Shown here in pieces: positions 1-11,100 of a DNA stretch of 64,000 nucleotides (positions are counted from its first letter, which is position 1; each line of letters opens with the position of its first letter). The stretch is from Engraulis encrasicolus (taxonomy: Eukaryota > Chordata > Actinopteri > Clupeiformes > Engraulidae): the NCBI RefSeq assembly GCF_034702125.1, contig NC_085857.1, positions 51,517,238 through 51,581,237 on the forward strand, read 5' to 3'. A model generated the notes under the pieces. The model was not told the DNA's origin. It ran no database searches and saw only the letters and a list, made by a program, of their open reading frames with translations. A program made the position numbers and the translations under genes.

Positions 1-1285
1 GCTTGCAATCCCCAACTAGCTGCAGTAACACCACATAGTGAAAGTGCTGGAAAAACTAAATACCCAGAAAATGTACAATACAGCCACTTACACAAGGATT
101 TTTTTTTCATTATGAGTGTAACAGGGCGCACTGCCTGTTCAGTAAGGTGTGTCCCTCAGCAGTTCCCATACCCCCATGACGTCACGGGACTCAGGTAGCC
201 ACTCAGTGGCTAATCCGTAATTGGTGGCTATGCCATTGTTTTTATAAAATCAGATGAATTAGACCGGCTCTTTGGAGCCTTCCCGGTGTGCCGGTATTCG
301 CTGATGATGCCCGGTGCCTTTGCTACTGGTGCAGCAAGGTATGTGTGATCACAGCTTTGTCTAGATGACTGCAACCAGCTAGAGCTGTGTATTTAAACAT
401 ATATTGTTCATTCTCAGGAGCCAGAGTTCCCGTGGCGTCTAACCCCAGTGCCTTCCCCTCCCTTTCAGTGTTGTTGAGGTGAGCTGGTAAAGATCCTTTG
501 TCATATGCGTAGAACTAGCTCATGTTAAACATTGTCCACTGTATGTAACATGTACTGATCCGTGTGTGTGTTCACCTGATTCCAGACACCTCAGAGTACG
601 TCGAGGGTCTCTGTGGGCAGACTGCTTGCGGCAGCTGCTCACCGCTGTTTTGCCCATAGCCAGATTGTGTAGCCTTTCTGATTTTGTTTGTTTGTTTCAT
701 TTTCTTTTGCCTGTCCGCCGCTTCAGCTTGTCACACTGTTATTTTACGGGGTTTGGCTGTCACAGTTCTAGGCCTGTATGCTGCTCTAGTCGGGGCAGGG
801 CCATACAGTAGACTAGTAGTTTGAGTGTGTATTATTATACGGATTTATTCTGTGTGTAGTGGATATCCACACTTATTGTCATTTAATCACTTACATAGCG
901 TAGTGAGCCTATGAGCGTGTGTGTGACTGGTGTTTACCATAGGCCCTTGGTTTCGTGCACGAGTGGTGAACTAATTTATTCTCAACTAGTAAGCCTGCCC
1001 GGCTGGCCTAGCTCGGTGAACCCCTTTTATCCTGTGGCAGCCAACCCCGTTCTTGAGCATTACTGTTTTTATCTCAGCGGCGCAGGGTTTTAACTATTGA
1101 TTTGAATTGTATTAATAAAGAAAAGATTGTTATTCCTTTAAACAAAGGTACGTCTCTTGTCCATTCTATCCGAACCTGTTGTGCCTTATTGGTTGAAATC
1201 AAAATATACTCTGGGGTGGAAGTCCCCCAGTGGCGTAGTCGTGCAATTACAAGTATCAGTTTGATGGTTATTATTTTATCAAAAC

Positions 1286-1963
1286 CAGTGGTGGACGAAG
1301 TACACCAGTTATGTACTTGAGTAAAAGTACAGTTACCTTGCATTGAAAACTACTCAAGTAAAAGTAAAAGTATTCACCTCGCTTTTTTACTTGAGTAGAA
1401 GTACAAAAGTATCTGCCGTCAAAAATACTTAAGTATTAAAAGTAAAAAGTAAAAACTTAAAAATTAAGCCTTTGGTGCAATTTTAATATTTAAGTGTTGT
1501 AGGCCTAGTTTGGTCATATCTAATCAAATATCCTCTGACTTACATAGGCTATACCAACATGTTCGAACTAGGCCATAACAGGCCTCAGAAACACTGTGGA
1601 GTAGGCCTAAGTCTATGGATGTTATAGCATCAGAAGTTCATTGTTACCTCTCTAAACATTTAATACTGACCCTAACATGCAAAAGGACAAATGAAAGGGC
1701 CATTAATATTAAAAATGATTAGGCTGAAATTGATTATATGCCTATTAGAACAACTACTAGGTCCTACAATACCCCCCAGCCATAGGCCTACAGTCCTACT
1801 TATTTGTGACAGCAAGGAGTTAGAGTAGCCTATAAAGTAGGCTACTTTATGTATAATTTTTGTTATAATAATTATTATGGTTTTGGTAGACGTCTTCTTC
1901 TTCTTCTTCTTCTTCTTCTTCTTCTTCTTCTTCTTCTTCTTCTTCTTCTTCTTCTTCTCATCA

Positions 1964-2012
<49 letters not shown>

Positions 2013-3103
2013 GTGTTTGGTTATGTTAAAGTTGGCTTAGGCCTATGTATGGACAAACAGACTTCTTGCGATTCTAAGCTACCTTTAAAGATAGGAACAT
2101 CTTCATATACTTGTAATGGTCTGTATTTGCTAGATGCAATAGCCTACTTGATACAACTTCATTGGAACATTTATCTGTCTGATCATGAAAAAGCATTTTG
2201 TGCCTGCGCACATCACTGGGCCTATATTTAGCCAAAGTCTTACTTTGTTACTGTTGTTTACCCCAACTACTTCAGAAAATACTGCAATGTACTGAGGGGA
2301 AAGAAGGCTATCACGGAGTTGTGCGCCTGGATGGTTTGGAATGAGCAGCATGTTTAGGCATCCTGTGTACTTGACTCAAGAAACCAACACGCTACAAAAA
2401 CGGCAATTATGTGACTGTTGTAAGCCACAACACAGATATAGCACAGTAAGTCAAATAAACAGTACATTAAGTAAAAATTCGCTGATTATTCAGTTCAAAC
2501 GCGAAGCCTATATCTAACAAATTTCGTCTTAGTGGCAGGCGAGTGCAGCCTGCGAGCTAAACCTCTCCCCCTCAGACAACGAATACGACATGCAGATTAA
2601 TACTCTAACGACGTTATTGTCGCCTGCTTTATTGTTTTGCTGTGCTTCCGCATGTCACTAGTAAGTACCGTTTCTTCTTATTTCAATTCGTCTTGCAAGT
2701 CGCAATGGACACATCAGTGATTTGTCTCTGCTTGTCTTCTAAAACTAATAAGTACAGTAGAGCTTGTTGTCACGTGACACATTACAACCAATCACAATGG
2801 CGAATCTCTGAGTCTGCCAATCGGATTCAGTTTCACTTTCTTCACACCAGCGTTCATTTGACCAAGCATTCAAAATTAATTAATTCTCCTGCCGTGCATC
2901 GCCTTAAATAAAAAAGGAACGAGTAAGGAACGAGTGTTTCTGTAAATGTAACGAAGTGAAAGTACTAAATTTTGCTTTGAAATGTAGTGAAGTAAAAGTA
3001 TAAAGTCTTACCAAATAAAAATACTTGAGTAAAGTATGAAAGTATGAAAATGTTACTTAAGTACAGTAACGAATTACATTTACTTCGTTACTGTCCACCA
3101 CTG
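1286..3103. mobile_element. hAT-type DNA transposon, non-autonomous, inside the 5' LTR
   Basis: The ends are perfect 11-base inverted repeats (CAGTGGTGGAC ... GTCCACCACTG), continued by imperfect subterminal repeats built on ACTTGAGTAAAAGTA. CAG...CTG ends and length fit hAT elements. The 8 bases on the right (aggaaaag) match the uninterrupted 3' LTR. The 8 on the left (atcaaaac) agree at only 5 positions, so the target duplication has decayed or the left junction was altered. No transposase frame is visible. The inside carries CTT and ATT microsatellites at 1893-2012. Confidence 0.8.
1893..2012. repeat. (CTT)n followed by (ATT)n microsatellite
   Basis: About 65 bases of CTT units pass through a short TCA stretch into about 50 bases of ATT units. 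It lies inside the hAT element and causes the poly-Leu/poly-Ile frame there, which is not a gene. Confidence 0.95.
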
Positions 3104-3252
3104 AGGAAAAGTAACATATAAAACGTCCACTTTGCTACATTTGGCCTATAGTCGGCATAGATAGATGTATCAAAGAGACGTGTCCTTTTTTTTAGCTTTG
3201 AGTTTATTTAGATTTTTTTTAAAGGCTGGTTGTAATTAGGGGCAAAACAGCG

Positions 3253-3600
3253 GTGGGCACGGCGTGTGGTGCCGAGCAGCAGAGCTTTGTGACCATCTCC
3301 TCCATCTCCCTGTGCACTGTCGTGGCCTTCCTGACCAACATGGAAGGTGACTCCCAGGAGTGGCTGGAGATAAAGAGCACCATGAGGCGGCAACAGGAGC
3401 AGTTGCAACAGATATCACAGTGTGGATGCTCTGCATCTGTCTCCACCAAGGTTGCAGGCAAGTCCCATCATATGCTGGCGGTGCCAGGAACCAGGACATT
3501 TTGCACGGGACTGTGATGGGGTACGAGCGCCATCCCGAGCAAAGCCATCACTGGCAGCACAGCGGGGGGGAAATGGACGGCCTTCCCCACGTCAACCTAT
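3253..3600 (+). pseudogene. gag-like remnant with CCHC zinc knuckle
   Basis: Nucleotides 3473-3514 encode a zinc knuckle with the spacing C-x2-C-x4-H-x4-C (CWRCQEPGHFARDC), the nucleic-acid-binding motif of retroelement Gag proteins. Upstream (from about 3253) a different frame holds a stretch rich in Glu, Gln and Arg that could be the end of a capsid region, so the frame is broken before the knuckle. The frame after it is Pro/Arg/Ser-rich for about 40 codons and then reads into simple TG-rich sequence. There is no pol frame behind it. This is the only protein-level trace of the LTR element. Confidence 0.7.
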
Positions 3601-4157
3601 GGGAGGACGGCTGTCTTCAGAGCAGAGGACTCGCTGTTCGGGTGGGGTGTGGTTGGGTGTGAGGAGCTGGCCACCCATGTCCACTCCCTCAAGTTCATAC
3701 TGTGTTCTCCTGCAATGTGTGTGCATGTGTGTGTGCGTCGCGTTGATGGTGATGATTCAATTGTTTTCCACTTCATAGATGGAGTGGCAGTGTGAGTGGT
3801 GACCCAGGATGGTCTGCATAGGGATATGCGCACGCCAGGGAGTGTATGCATGTGTGTGCGTTTGCCTGTGTCTGAATGCTGCTTGCGTGTATGCACCTGC
3901 CTTTTAAATGCCTGTGCGTACCAGTTTGAATGGGTGCTTTGCCGTGTGTATGTGCTGTGGATCCACCCGTGTGATTTGTCCAGAGTGAGACCATTCTCTG
4001 ACTGGCCTGCCTGCATGTGTGCGTCGTGTGAAAGTGTCTGTCTGCGTGTGAAAGCTGCCTGTGTGAGCGCGTGATAGGAATGGTGATCCTGGGATGGTTG
4101 ATTAGCATCGGGGTGGGTTAGTTGTAGTGTGTGTTTTTGTGTCGTCGGGACGACGAC

Positions 4158-4175
4158 AAGAAAGCTGGGGGAAAA
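4158..4175 (+). promoter_or_regulatory. Polypurine tract of the LTR element
   Basis: The bases just before the 3' LTR read aagaaagctgggggaaaa, nearly all purine. This is where plus-strand DNA priming occurs in LTR retrotransposons. Its position directly against TGTAAC supports the LTR boundary. Confidence 0.7.
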
Positions 4176-5322
4176 TGTAACAGGGCGCACTGCCTGTTCA
4201 GTAAGGTGTGTCCCTCAGCAGTTCCCATACCCCCATGACGTCACGGGACTCAGGTAGCCGCTCAGTGGCTAATCCGTAATTGGTGGCTATGCCATTGCCG
4301 GTGTGCCGGTATTCGCTGATGATGCCCGGTGCCTTTGCTACTGGTGCAGCAAGGTATGTGTGATCACAGTTTTGTCTAGATGACTGCAACCAGCTAGAGC
4401 TGTGTATTTAAACATATATTGTTCATTCTCAGGAGCCAGAGTTCCCGTGGCGTCTAACCCCAGTGGCTTCCCCTCCCTCTCAGTGTTGTTGAGGTGAGCT
4501 TGTAAAGATCCTTTGTCATATGTGTAGCTCATGTTAAACATTGTCCACTGTATGTAACATGTACTGATCCGTGTGTGTGTTCACCTGATTCTAGACACCT
4601 CAGAGTACGTCGAGGGTCTCTGTGGGCAGACTGCTTGCGGCAGCTGCTCACCGCTGTTTTGCCCATAGCCAAATTGTTTAGCCTTTCTGTTTTTGTTTGT
4701 TTGTTTGATTTTCTTTTGCCTGTCCGCCGCTTCAGCTTGTCACACTGTTATTTTACGGGGTTTGGCTGTCACAGTTCTAGGCCTGTATGCTGCTCTAGTC
4801 GGGGCAGGGCCATACAGTAGACTAGTAGTTTGAGTGTGTATTATTATACGGATTTATTCTGTGTGTAGTGGATATCCACACTTATTGTCATTTAATCACT
4901 TACATAGCGTAGTGAGCCTATGAGCGTGTGTGTGACTGGTGTTTACCATAGGCCCTTGGTTTCGTGCACGAGTGGTGAACTAATTTATTCTCAACTAGTA
5001 AGCCTGCCCGGCTGGCCTAGCTCGGTGAACCCCTTTTATCCTGTGGCAGCCAACCCCGTTCTTGAGCATTACTGTTTTTATCTCAGCGGCGCAGGGTTTT
5101 AACTATTGATTTGAATTGTATTAATAAAGAAAAGATTGTTATTCCTTTAAACAAAGGTACGTCTCTTGTCCATTCTATCCGAACCTGTTGTGCCTTATTG
5201 GTTGAAATCAAAATATATTCTGGGGTGGCAGTCCCCCAGTGGCGTAGTCGTGCAATTACAAGTATCAGTTTGATGGTTATTATTTTAGGAAAAGTAACAT
5301 CTAAAACTTCCACTTTGCTACA
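4176..5322 (+). repeat. 3' LTR
   Basis: Uninterrupted 1147-bp LTR, TGTAAC...GCTACA. It shows the original sequence (ttattttaggaaaagtaac) at the site where the 5' LTR took a hAT insertion. The target duplication tgag follows at 5323-5326. Confidence 0.85.
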
Positions 5323-5326
5323 TGAG

Positions 5327-6929
5327 GTTTTAGCATTAGCATTAGTATTAGCATTTAGCCCTGTTGACTCCCATTCATTTTCCACTTGCCTGTGTTCGCC
5401 AACTGCAAGCTTATTGCCTACAATGGACACCAATCAGAGTGAGCTTTATCAATATGTTCTACCGTCTCTAGCACTAGCAACTGCTACTCAAATAGTAACG
5501 GGCCTGCCCTGTAAATGCAAATGAAAAGGTGCACCCCTGTGCTTACCATGGGCCTGCCTGTGATATAGGGTTGCAAACTGTCTGTGAAGAAATTACGGGA
5601 AACCTCATTGCCACAGAGGGTCTTTGTGTCCTCTCCCTGGAAATGTGTTTCTTAGACACAATTTCCTGCATTTTCAGCCACATTGTTTCAGCTCAGCACA
5701 GAACCGTACTTAATTTTTTTAAAAAATATGGGACGATTACGTATTTCAAGGGATGGTTGGCAACCCTAGCCCTATTTTGGGGGAGAGTTTGTTGGTGATA
5801 TAATGTATGTAGCATAAGCACAGTGATACATTTGAAGCCAAACTCACACTTTATTGCCAATCCGCCACTCAACAAGCCTTACATTGTATAAAGCATTACA
5901 TTCGGCAAGCCTCACACTGTATGAATGGGGTAAGAGCAGGGCTGGATTGGTCATCTGGCATACTTCACTAGACAGGCCGTGCCCTCCTAGTGACGCAACA
6001 TCTCCAGAGTTGCTTCTAGTCAGGTCAAGAGGAATACAAATATCGTTTCTGAGCTCTCAAAAAATCTGGAACTCCTCCCACTTTGTCGGGAAGCGATCAA
6101 CCACTAGTGAAACAAGGCGATGATAATCAGACTAAAACTTCACAGTCCTCAAGGACTGATATTTGTATTATTATTTCCTTGGAGACCTTTCCACAATATA
6201 GATAGGTGCCATGGCTGGATGAGTAATATGGCATACAGAGCATTTTCCCTGTGGCCTGACAGTCCTCATATGTATTTACTTGTTTTGTGTGTGCATTTTC
6301 TTTTTCTTTCCTTTGTTTTTTGTTAAAATGAATCCGCTGGAGACCAGCCCACAATTTAAATGGACCAAATCATGGTGACTGAGCCCATCATACGTATGAT
6401 GGGCTGGGCTGGTCATATGGCATAGAGGGCATTTTTCCTGATGGACAGAGCTCAGGGGGCGGTGCTGTTGGTGACAAGCCCACAATTTAGAGGAGTGAGC
6501 GCATTGGTCATCATGAATAAAGATATTGGACTGAACCAATCAGGTTATATTTAGGGGCCATTTTAAGGGAAATGCTTAGGCCGTTTTTGGTCCAAGGCCA
6601 GCCATTGGAAGGAGGAATTTGTGACCCCCTAGGCCTTTGTATTCCACACAATACCATCCACCACTTCCATTTAAAACATAATAATACTTACCTTGTGAAA
6701 AAGGAAAGTATAAATGTGAGCAAGTAACCCCCAAAAGCCCAGTCATTACTCACAAACATACTGTACACAGGTGCAATTGAAAACATAAAGGTAACGCTAA
6801 CATATGTAAATGGTCAGGATATCTTTGAACATCTTGACCTTGAGAGATTTTTTAAACTTTTCTGGCCCGTGTTGTAAATTTCCCGCTTAGCAACATTTAA
6901 AATGTGTGGGGTTTTTATTTCACTCTTTT
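5327..6929. other. Intergenic stretch downstream of gene A; dispersed repeat fragments
   Basis: No exon is recognised. 5330-5410 holds tagcattagcatt-type repeats. 5566-5767 is bounded by the inverted words agggttgcaaac and ttggcaaccct, probably a small hAT-like MITE. 5935-6545 contains several related copies of a unit with the words cacaatttaaatgg, gctgggctggtcatatggcat and agggcatttttcc; the same vocabulary recurs near 18590-18760 and 45806-46075. Confidence 0.5.
6914..6919 (-). terminator. Possible polyadenylation signal of gene A
   Basis: AATAAA on the minus strand begins about 11 bases after the stop codon (6930-6932). This would give a very short 3' UTR; a later signal cannot be excluded. 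Confidence 0.35.
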
Positions 6930-8082
6930 CTACTGTTGGGTGTCTGGACCTGTTACTGCACTGAACTGAGCGGGTTGGATGATGTTGAGGTTCAGATTCT
7001 CGTAGACTACATCAGGTTGGACAGGGCTGCAATGTATTGTATGGTACACTGCATCAGGTTGGATGGTGTTGGGGTTCAGGCTCTGGTAGACTGCATTAGG
7101 TGCGGGGGTGTTTCCATGGTTTCCACTCTGAAGGTAAATAAAAACAACACAATCATTGAAACCACAAGTTAAACATGAAAGTTCAATAGCCTGGGCCTGC
7201 CCTTACAAACTGTATTCATAATGACCAAGTCTTCTATTAAGAATCTCTGTAATGTCGCAATGCTATGATGTAGTTGAGTTGTTCAGCAGAGAGTGAATGG
7301 GGGCCCATCTGCACAAAGAGTCTATGGAAATATAGTGATAAACAAAGTTCAGTGTCATTACCAGATGAGATTAGACACTAGTGGATTATTACCTGATTGT
7401 CGCCATGGGTCTTCTTGCAATGCCTGTAATGTGAAAATACAGTAGGTTACCTCAATCCACTTAGTATACAGTAGCTTAAACAAACGAGCTACCAACGTGT
7501 CTTAATGTGTGCGTGTGTAACGGAGGCTAACTAGCACAGTGTTGGCGTGGAACGTTGGTAAACCTCCCTCCGATAGCTTCATACAGTCTCGTGCCGTTGG
7601 GCCGAGAGACTAGTCTCTTGGCCCAGCGGTATCGTACTGTGTCTCCCATTGCCGAACCGTTGTAGTTGACGAGGTCGCACGTTCGATCCCCGAGGGGGGT
7701 GAACAGGTGCAAGATGACCTCCGTCACATGTGCGTGCATGTGCGCGTGTTTCATATTGTATTGACCCCAAAATATAATCAGACGAAAAAAGGTGCGGGGC
7801 TAGTGCCTTAGCTTTCAGTTTCAGCTTTATCCAAAGTAAGACTTTCACAGAAATAAACAAGATAGGATGAGATAAAATGATAAAAGGTGTACCGTTTGAA
7901 GATGAAAGCCACGGCTCCACAAATGACCACTACGGCTCCACCACAGAGGGCTGCACCAAGAAGAGGAAGGGTCAGGGAAACAGGGGAGTCCACTGAAGCT
8001 GTACAACGGAGAGAGGGAGGGGAGACAGACACAGATGAAAATCGTGTGTGTTGGTTTGTGTGTGTGTGTGTGTATGTGTGTG

Positions 8083-8115
<33 letters not shown>

Positions 8116-11100
8116 ATGTGTGTGTGTGTGTGTGTGTGTCATTCACTATCAACTACACTAATGCTTGGGCTGTGTACAACCATTGTGTGCGTCCCAATAT
8201 GCGACCTTGCGTCCTCCACTTGTGCTTGTGACCTCGTACCAGGAAGTAATATGTCGTGATGCAACTGGGTAAACAACTGAGTAAAATCAAATATAAATCT
8301 TACACTTAAAGGGGCTCGGATTAAAAGTTGAATTAATCACTGTCCAGAGTCAGCCGATGCTTATTTGAGTCACTGGTAAGTGAACGGTCTGCTGTCAAAA
8401 AACGCCAAATGTAACTTTTGTGAGAGCGATCTGCTATGAGTGTTGTGTGAAACACTTCTCATAAGAAAAATCACTTTGCATACCGTACTCATATTTGTGT
8501 AAACTGCTGGAATTCTCACAGTGCGTCTTTTAAACAGAATTTTTTCATGACTGTAGCTTTTGAGACAGGCCTGCCACGGGCACCACACAAACTATGTCAT
8601 CCTACATTGTGCCCCTTTAAATCCAAACATTTAAATCTTCAACAGAGTTCACCCCTACCATGCTAGGGAAAACAATGGATTACAACGGATTACAAGGGAG
8701 AGATTAAATCAATGTGCATATTACTTTACCCTACCACTAAGAAGTGAACTCTGTGAACTTTGACTTAGGCCCGGGTAATTATCCAAACCCTCCTCATCTC
8801 TCTCTCTCTCTCCACTCACTTCCTGTCACCCTCTAATGTCCTGTCACAAAAATAAGGCTTAAAGCCCAAAAACAATCTTTAAAAAAAGAAATGCACCCCC
8901 ACCTCCCTCTTCATCATTTGCTGATCAGCCAGTCTGATAACAAGAAAAGTCTTTAAAGTCAAGCTTGGTAAGACCAGCCAGGGTTTGATTTCTGGAGTAA
9001 ACCATTTCATTAAAAAAGGGGATCAGGACTAGCTGGAGGGAGAACAAGTCCATTCTTGATTTTTACAGTTAATCATTTCATTAAAAAAAACATTAACCAC
9101 TTCATGTCCTGTAATGTGTATACTTACAGAGGAATGCTAGCCTCAGGGGTGGAGAGGGACTGTCCTCATGTCCCCCAACTGCACATGAATAGTTGCCTCC
9201 ATCTCGATAGGTGACGTTGTGGAGATGCAGCTGATTGGTTCTGCTCTGGTGCATCTTCTCTCCATCTTTAGTCCAGATGATTAAATTACGGCCACCTAGT
9301 GGACAGGTGGTGTAACAGGTCAGAGTTACATCATCGCCTTCCTTCGCGTTGGCTTTGTCTGTTTGAACTGTGTGCAGGCATCAAAAAGGGGACAATTCGG
9401 GCCAAATGACGGGCCCGTTTTCTCTTTCCTGCAACATTGCTATGACATTACCAAGTGAGTACCAATGAGTCTTACGTGACAGATTAAGACAAAGGCCCTC
9501 GGTACGCTTGCTGCAGGATACGTGAGTGCGGGCATGATTTCTGCATGAACATGTTAACATGCGTATTTCATGTCTATTTCGTGCGTCTTAGAAACTGCAT
9601 CCGTACACATGCTTTGCATGTGGTATCTTCGAAATGACAAACTTTTGCGATCATACTTCCCTGTTGCACTTTGAAAAAGGGTCTCGCAAATGTAGGAGCG
9701 GTAGCAGTATTGTCTCCTCTTCCCTCTTTTTGTTTTGTTTCCCTCACAGTCTGTGTTCCCAATTTCCGCATTGCAATGCTGCGCTCTCTCTGCCCCCTGG
9801 ATGACACCGCCAGTATTGCACCAGTATGGCGAGCTAGTATTTTGTGTTCGCCCACTGCTTTTAAAGCAAGTATATGCAGGCGGTTGCTCGCGGTGGCACG
9901 CATAATATATGGCTCGCAGCAAGCGTACCGAGGCCCTTAAATATTACAATTGTGGTGACAAAAAGGTTATTGCAGAGGTCTGTGCAAAGGGCTAATGAAA
10001 TGTCTGCAAATACTGTGCGCTTAGACATGATAATGTGTACTCACATAGGACGTTTAGTCTCAACGATAGAGGAGAAGCCTCCTCACGCCCTGTAACAACA
10101 CAGCTGTAGCCTCCCTCATTCTCTCTGCTGATTGAGTGGAAATGCAACTTCTTCTGATTCTGCCCTATTACTGGATGGCCATCTTTAAACCAGATGATTG
10201 AAGTGCTGCCACCTTTTGGACAGCTGATGATGTTGCAGGTGAGAGTAACATCATCAACCTCCTTCACGTTTAATTTGTCAGATGTGACATTGGTCTTACC
10301 TTAAGGGAAAAAATGAATGATTGATAACAAATGCCTTTTGTTACTCAAATGTACACAGTGTGCATGTGTGTTTGTGTGTGTGCGTGCATACGTGTGTGCG
10401 ACTGTGCGTGCATGTCATGCAGAGGTCACACTAAGATTCATTGAACTTGCCACATTTTCTGTGAGGAAAATAAGCCTAAATCAGAACACTGTGCAAAGAC
10501 TTTAAACAAACGGAAAGTAGTATACTCACATTGGATATTAACCTGCAGAGATGAAGCAGAAACCTCATGCCCTGTAACAACCTCTTCCCCTATAGGCCTA
10601 CATGAATAACTGCCCTCGTCTTCATAGGTGACTGATTGGAGATGCAGCTTGTTGTGGCTTTGCTGGTGCGTTTTATCTACAGGATGGCCATCTTTAGTCC
10701 AGATGAATGAAGTGCTGTTGGGAAGGTTGCATGTGGTCGTGCAGGTCAGAGTCACACGACCGCCTTCCTGGACTGGTCGTCCACCGGCGGATGACTGAAC
10801 CTCCAGCCCTGTGTTATATGAGAGTGCATTAACATGGTTACAGGGACATTATTAATTGGGGACAATCATGGTGCACTGGTCAGGGAGTTGTCTGTCGATC
10901 ATAGGGTTGCACGTTCAATCCCGACCCTAACCAATCCCTTCCATCCTTCATGATTGAGGTGTCTTTATGCACTTTTCCCCACACTGCTGCAGGGACTGTA
11001 ACCAATGCCCTGTCCTATCTTTAAACCGCTTTGGATAAAAGCATCAGCTAAGTGTGATGTAATGTAGGGTACATTCAGGTAAATTGGGCCATCAGCTAAA

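Larger units (their letters stand above)
117..3139 (+). repeat. 5' LTR, split by a hAT transposon
   Basis: 117-1285 and 3104-3139 together match the 3' LTR at 4176-5322; the interruption at 1286-3103 is a later insertion. The two LTRs are very similar, with a few substitutions and small indels (for example extra bases near 240-265 here), so the retrotransposon is not ancient. Short open frames repeated in both LTRs (566-811 and 911-1093, mirrored in the 3' copy) show no recognisable domain and I do not call them genes. Confidence 0.85.
117..5322 (+). mobile_element. LTR retrotransposon, non-autonomous (no pol), with nested hAT insertion
   Basis: Two direct repeats of about 1.15 kb (after removing an insertion) flank about 1 kb of internal DNA. 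The LTRs begin TGTAAC and end GCTACA, giving the usual TG...CA ends. A 4-base duplication, tgag, lies at 113-116 and 5323-5326. The internal part, 3140-4175, carries a gag-like zinc knuckle and a purine-rich tract just before the 3' LTR. I see no protease, reverse transcriptase, RNase H or integrase, and the internal space is too short for them. It therefore looks like a deletion derivative that would need enzymes supplied in trans. The zinc knuckle fits Ty3/Gypsy-type or similar elements, but without pol the superfamily is not certain. Confidence 0.85.

Noticed and set aside
566..1093. Frames of 81 and 60 codons repeated in both LTRs (again at 4575-5102)
   Set aside because: They recur because the LTRs are copies; no domain, and the LTR is not expected to code.
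3597..4190. 197-codon minus-strand frame opposite the LTR element's internal part
   Set aside because: Composition rich in His, Thr and Ser reflects TG-rich simple DNA, and it overlaps the LTR boundary.
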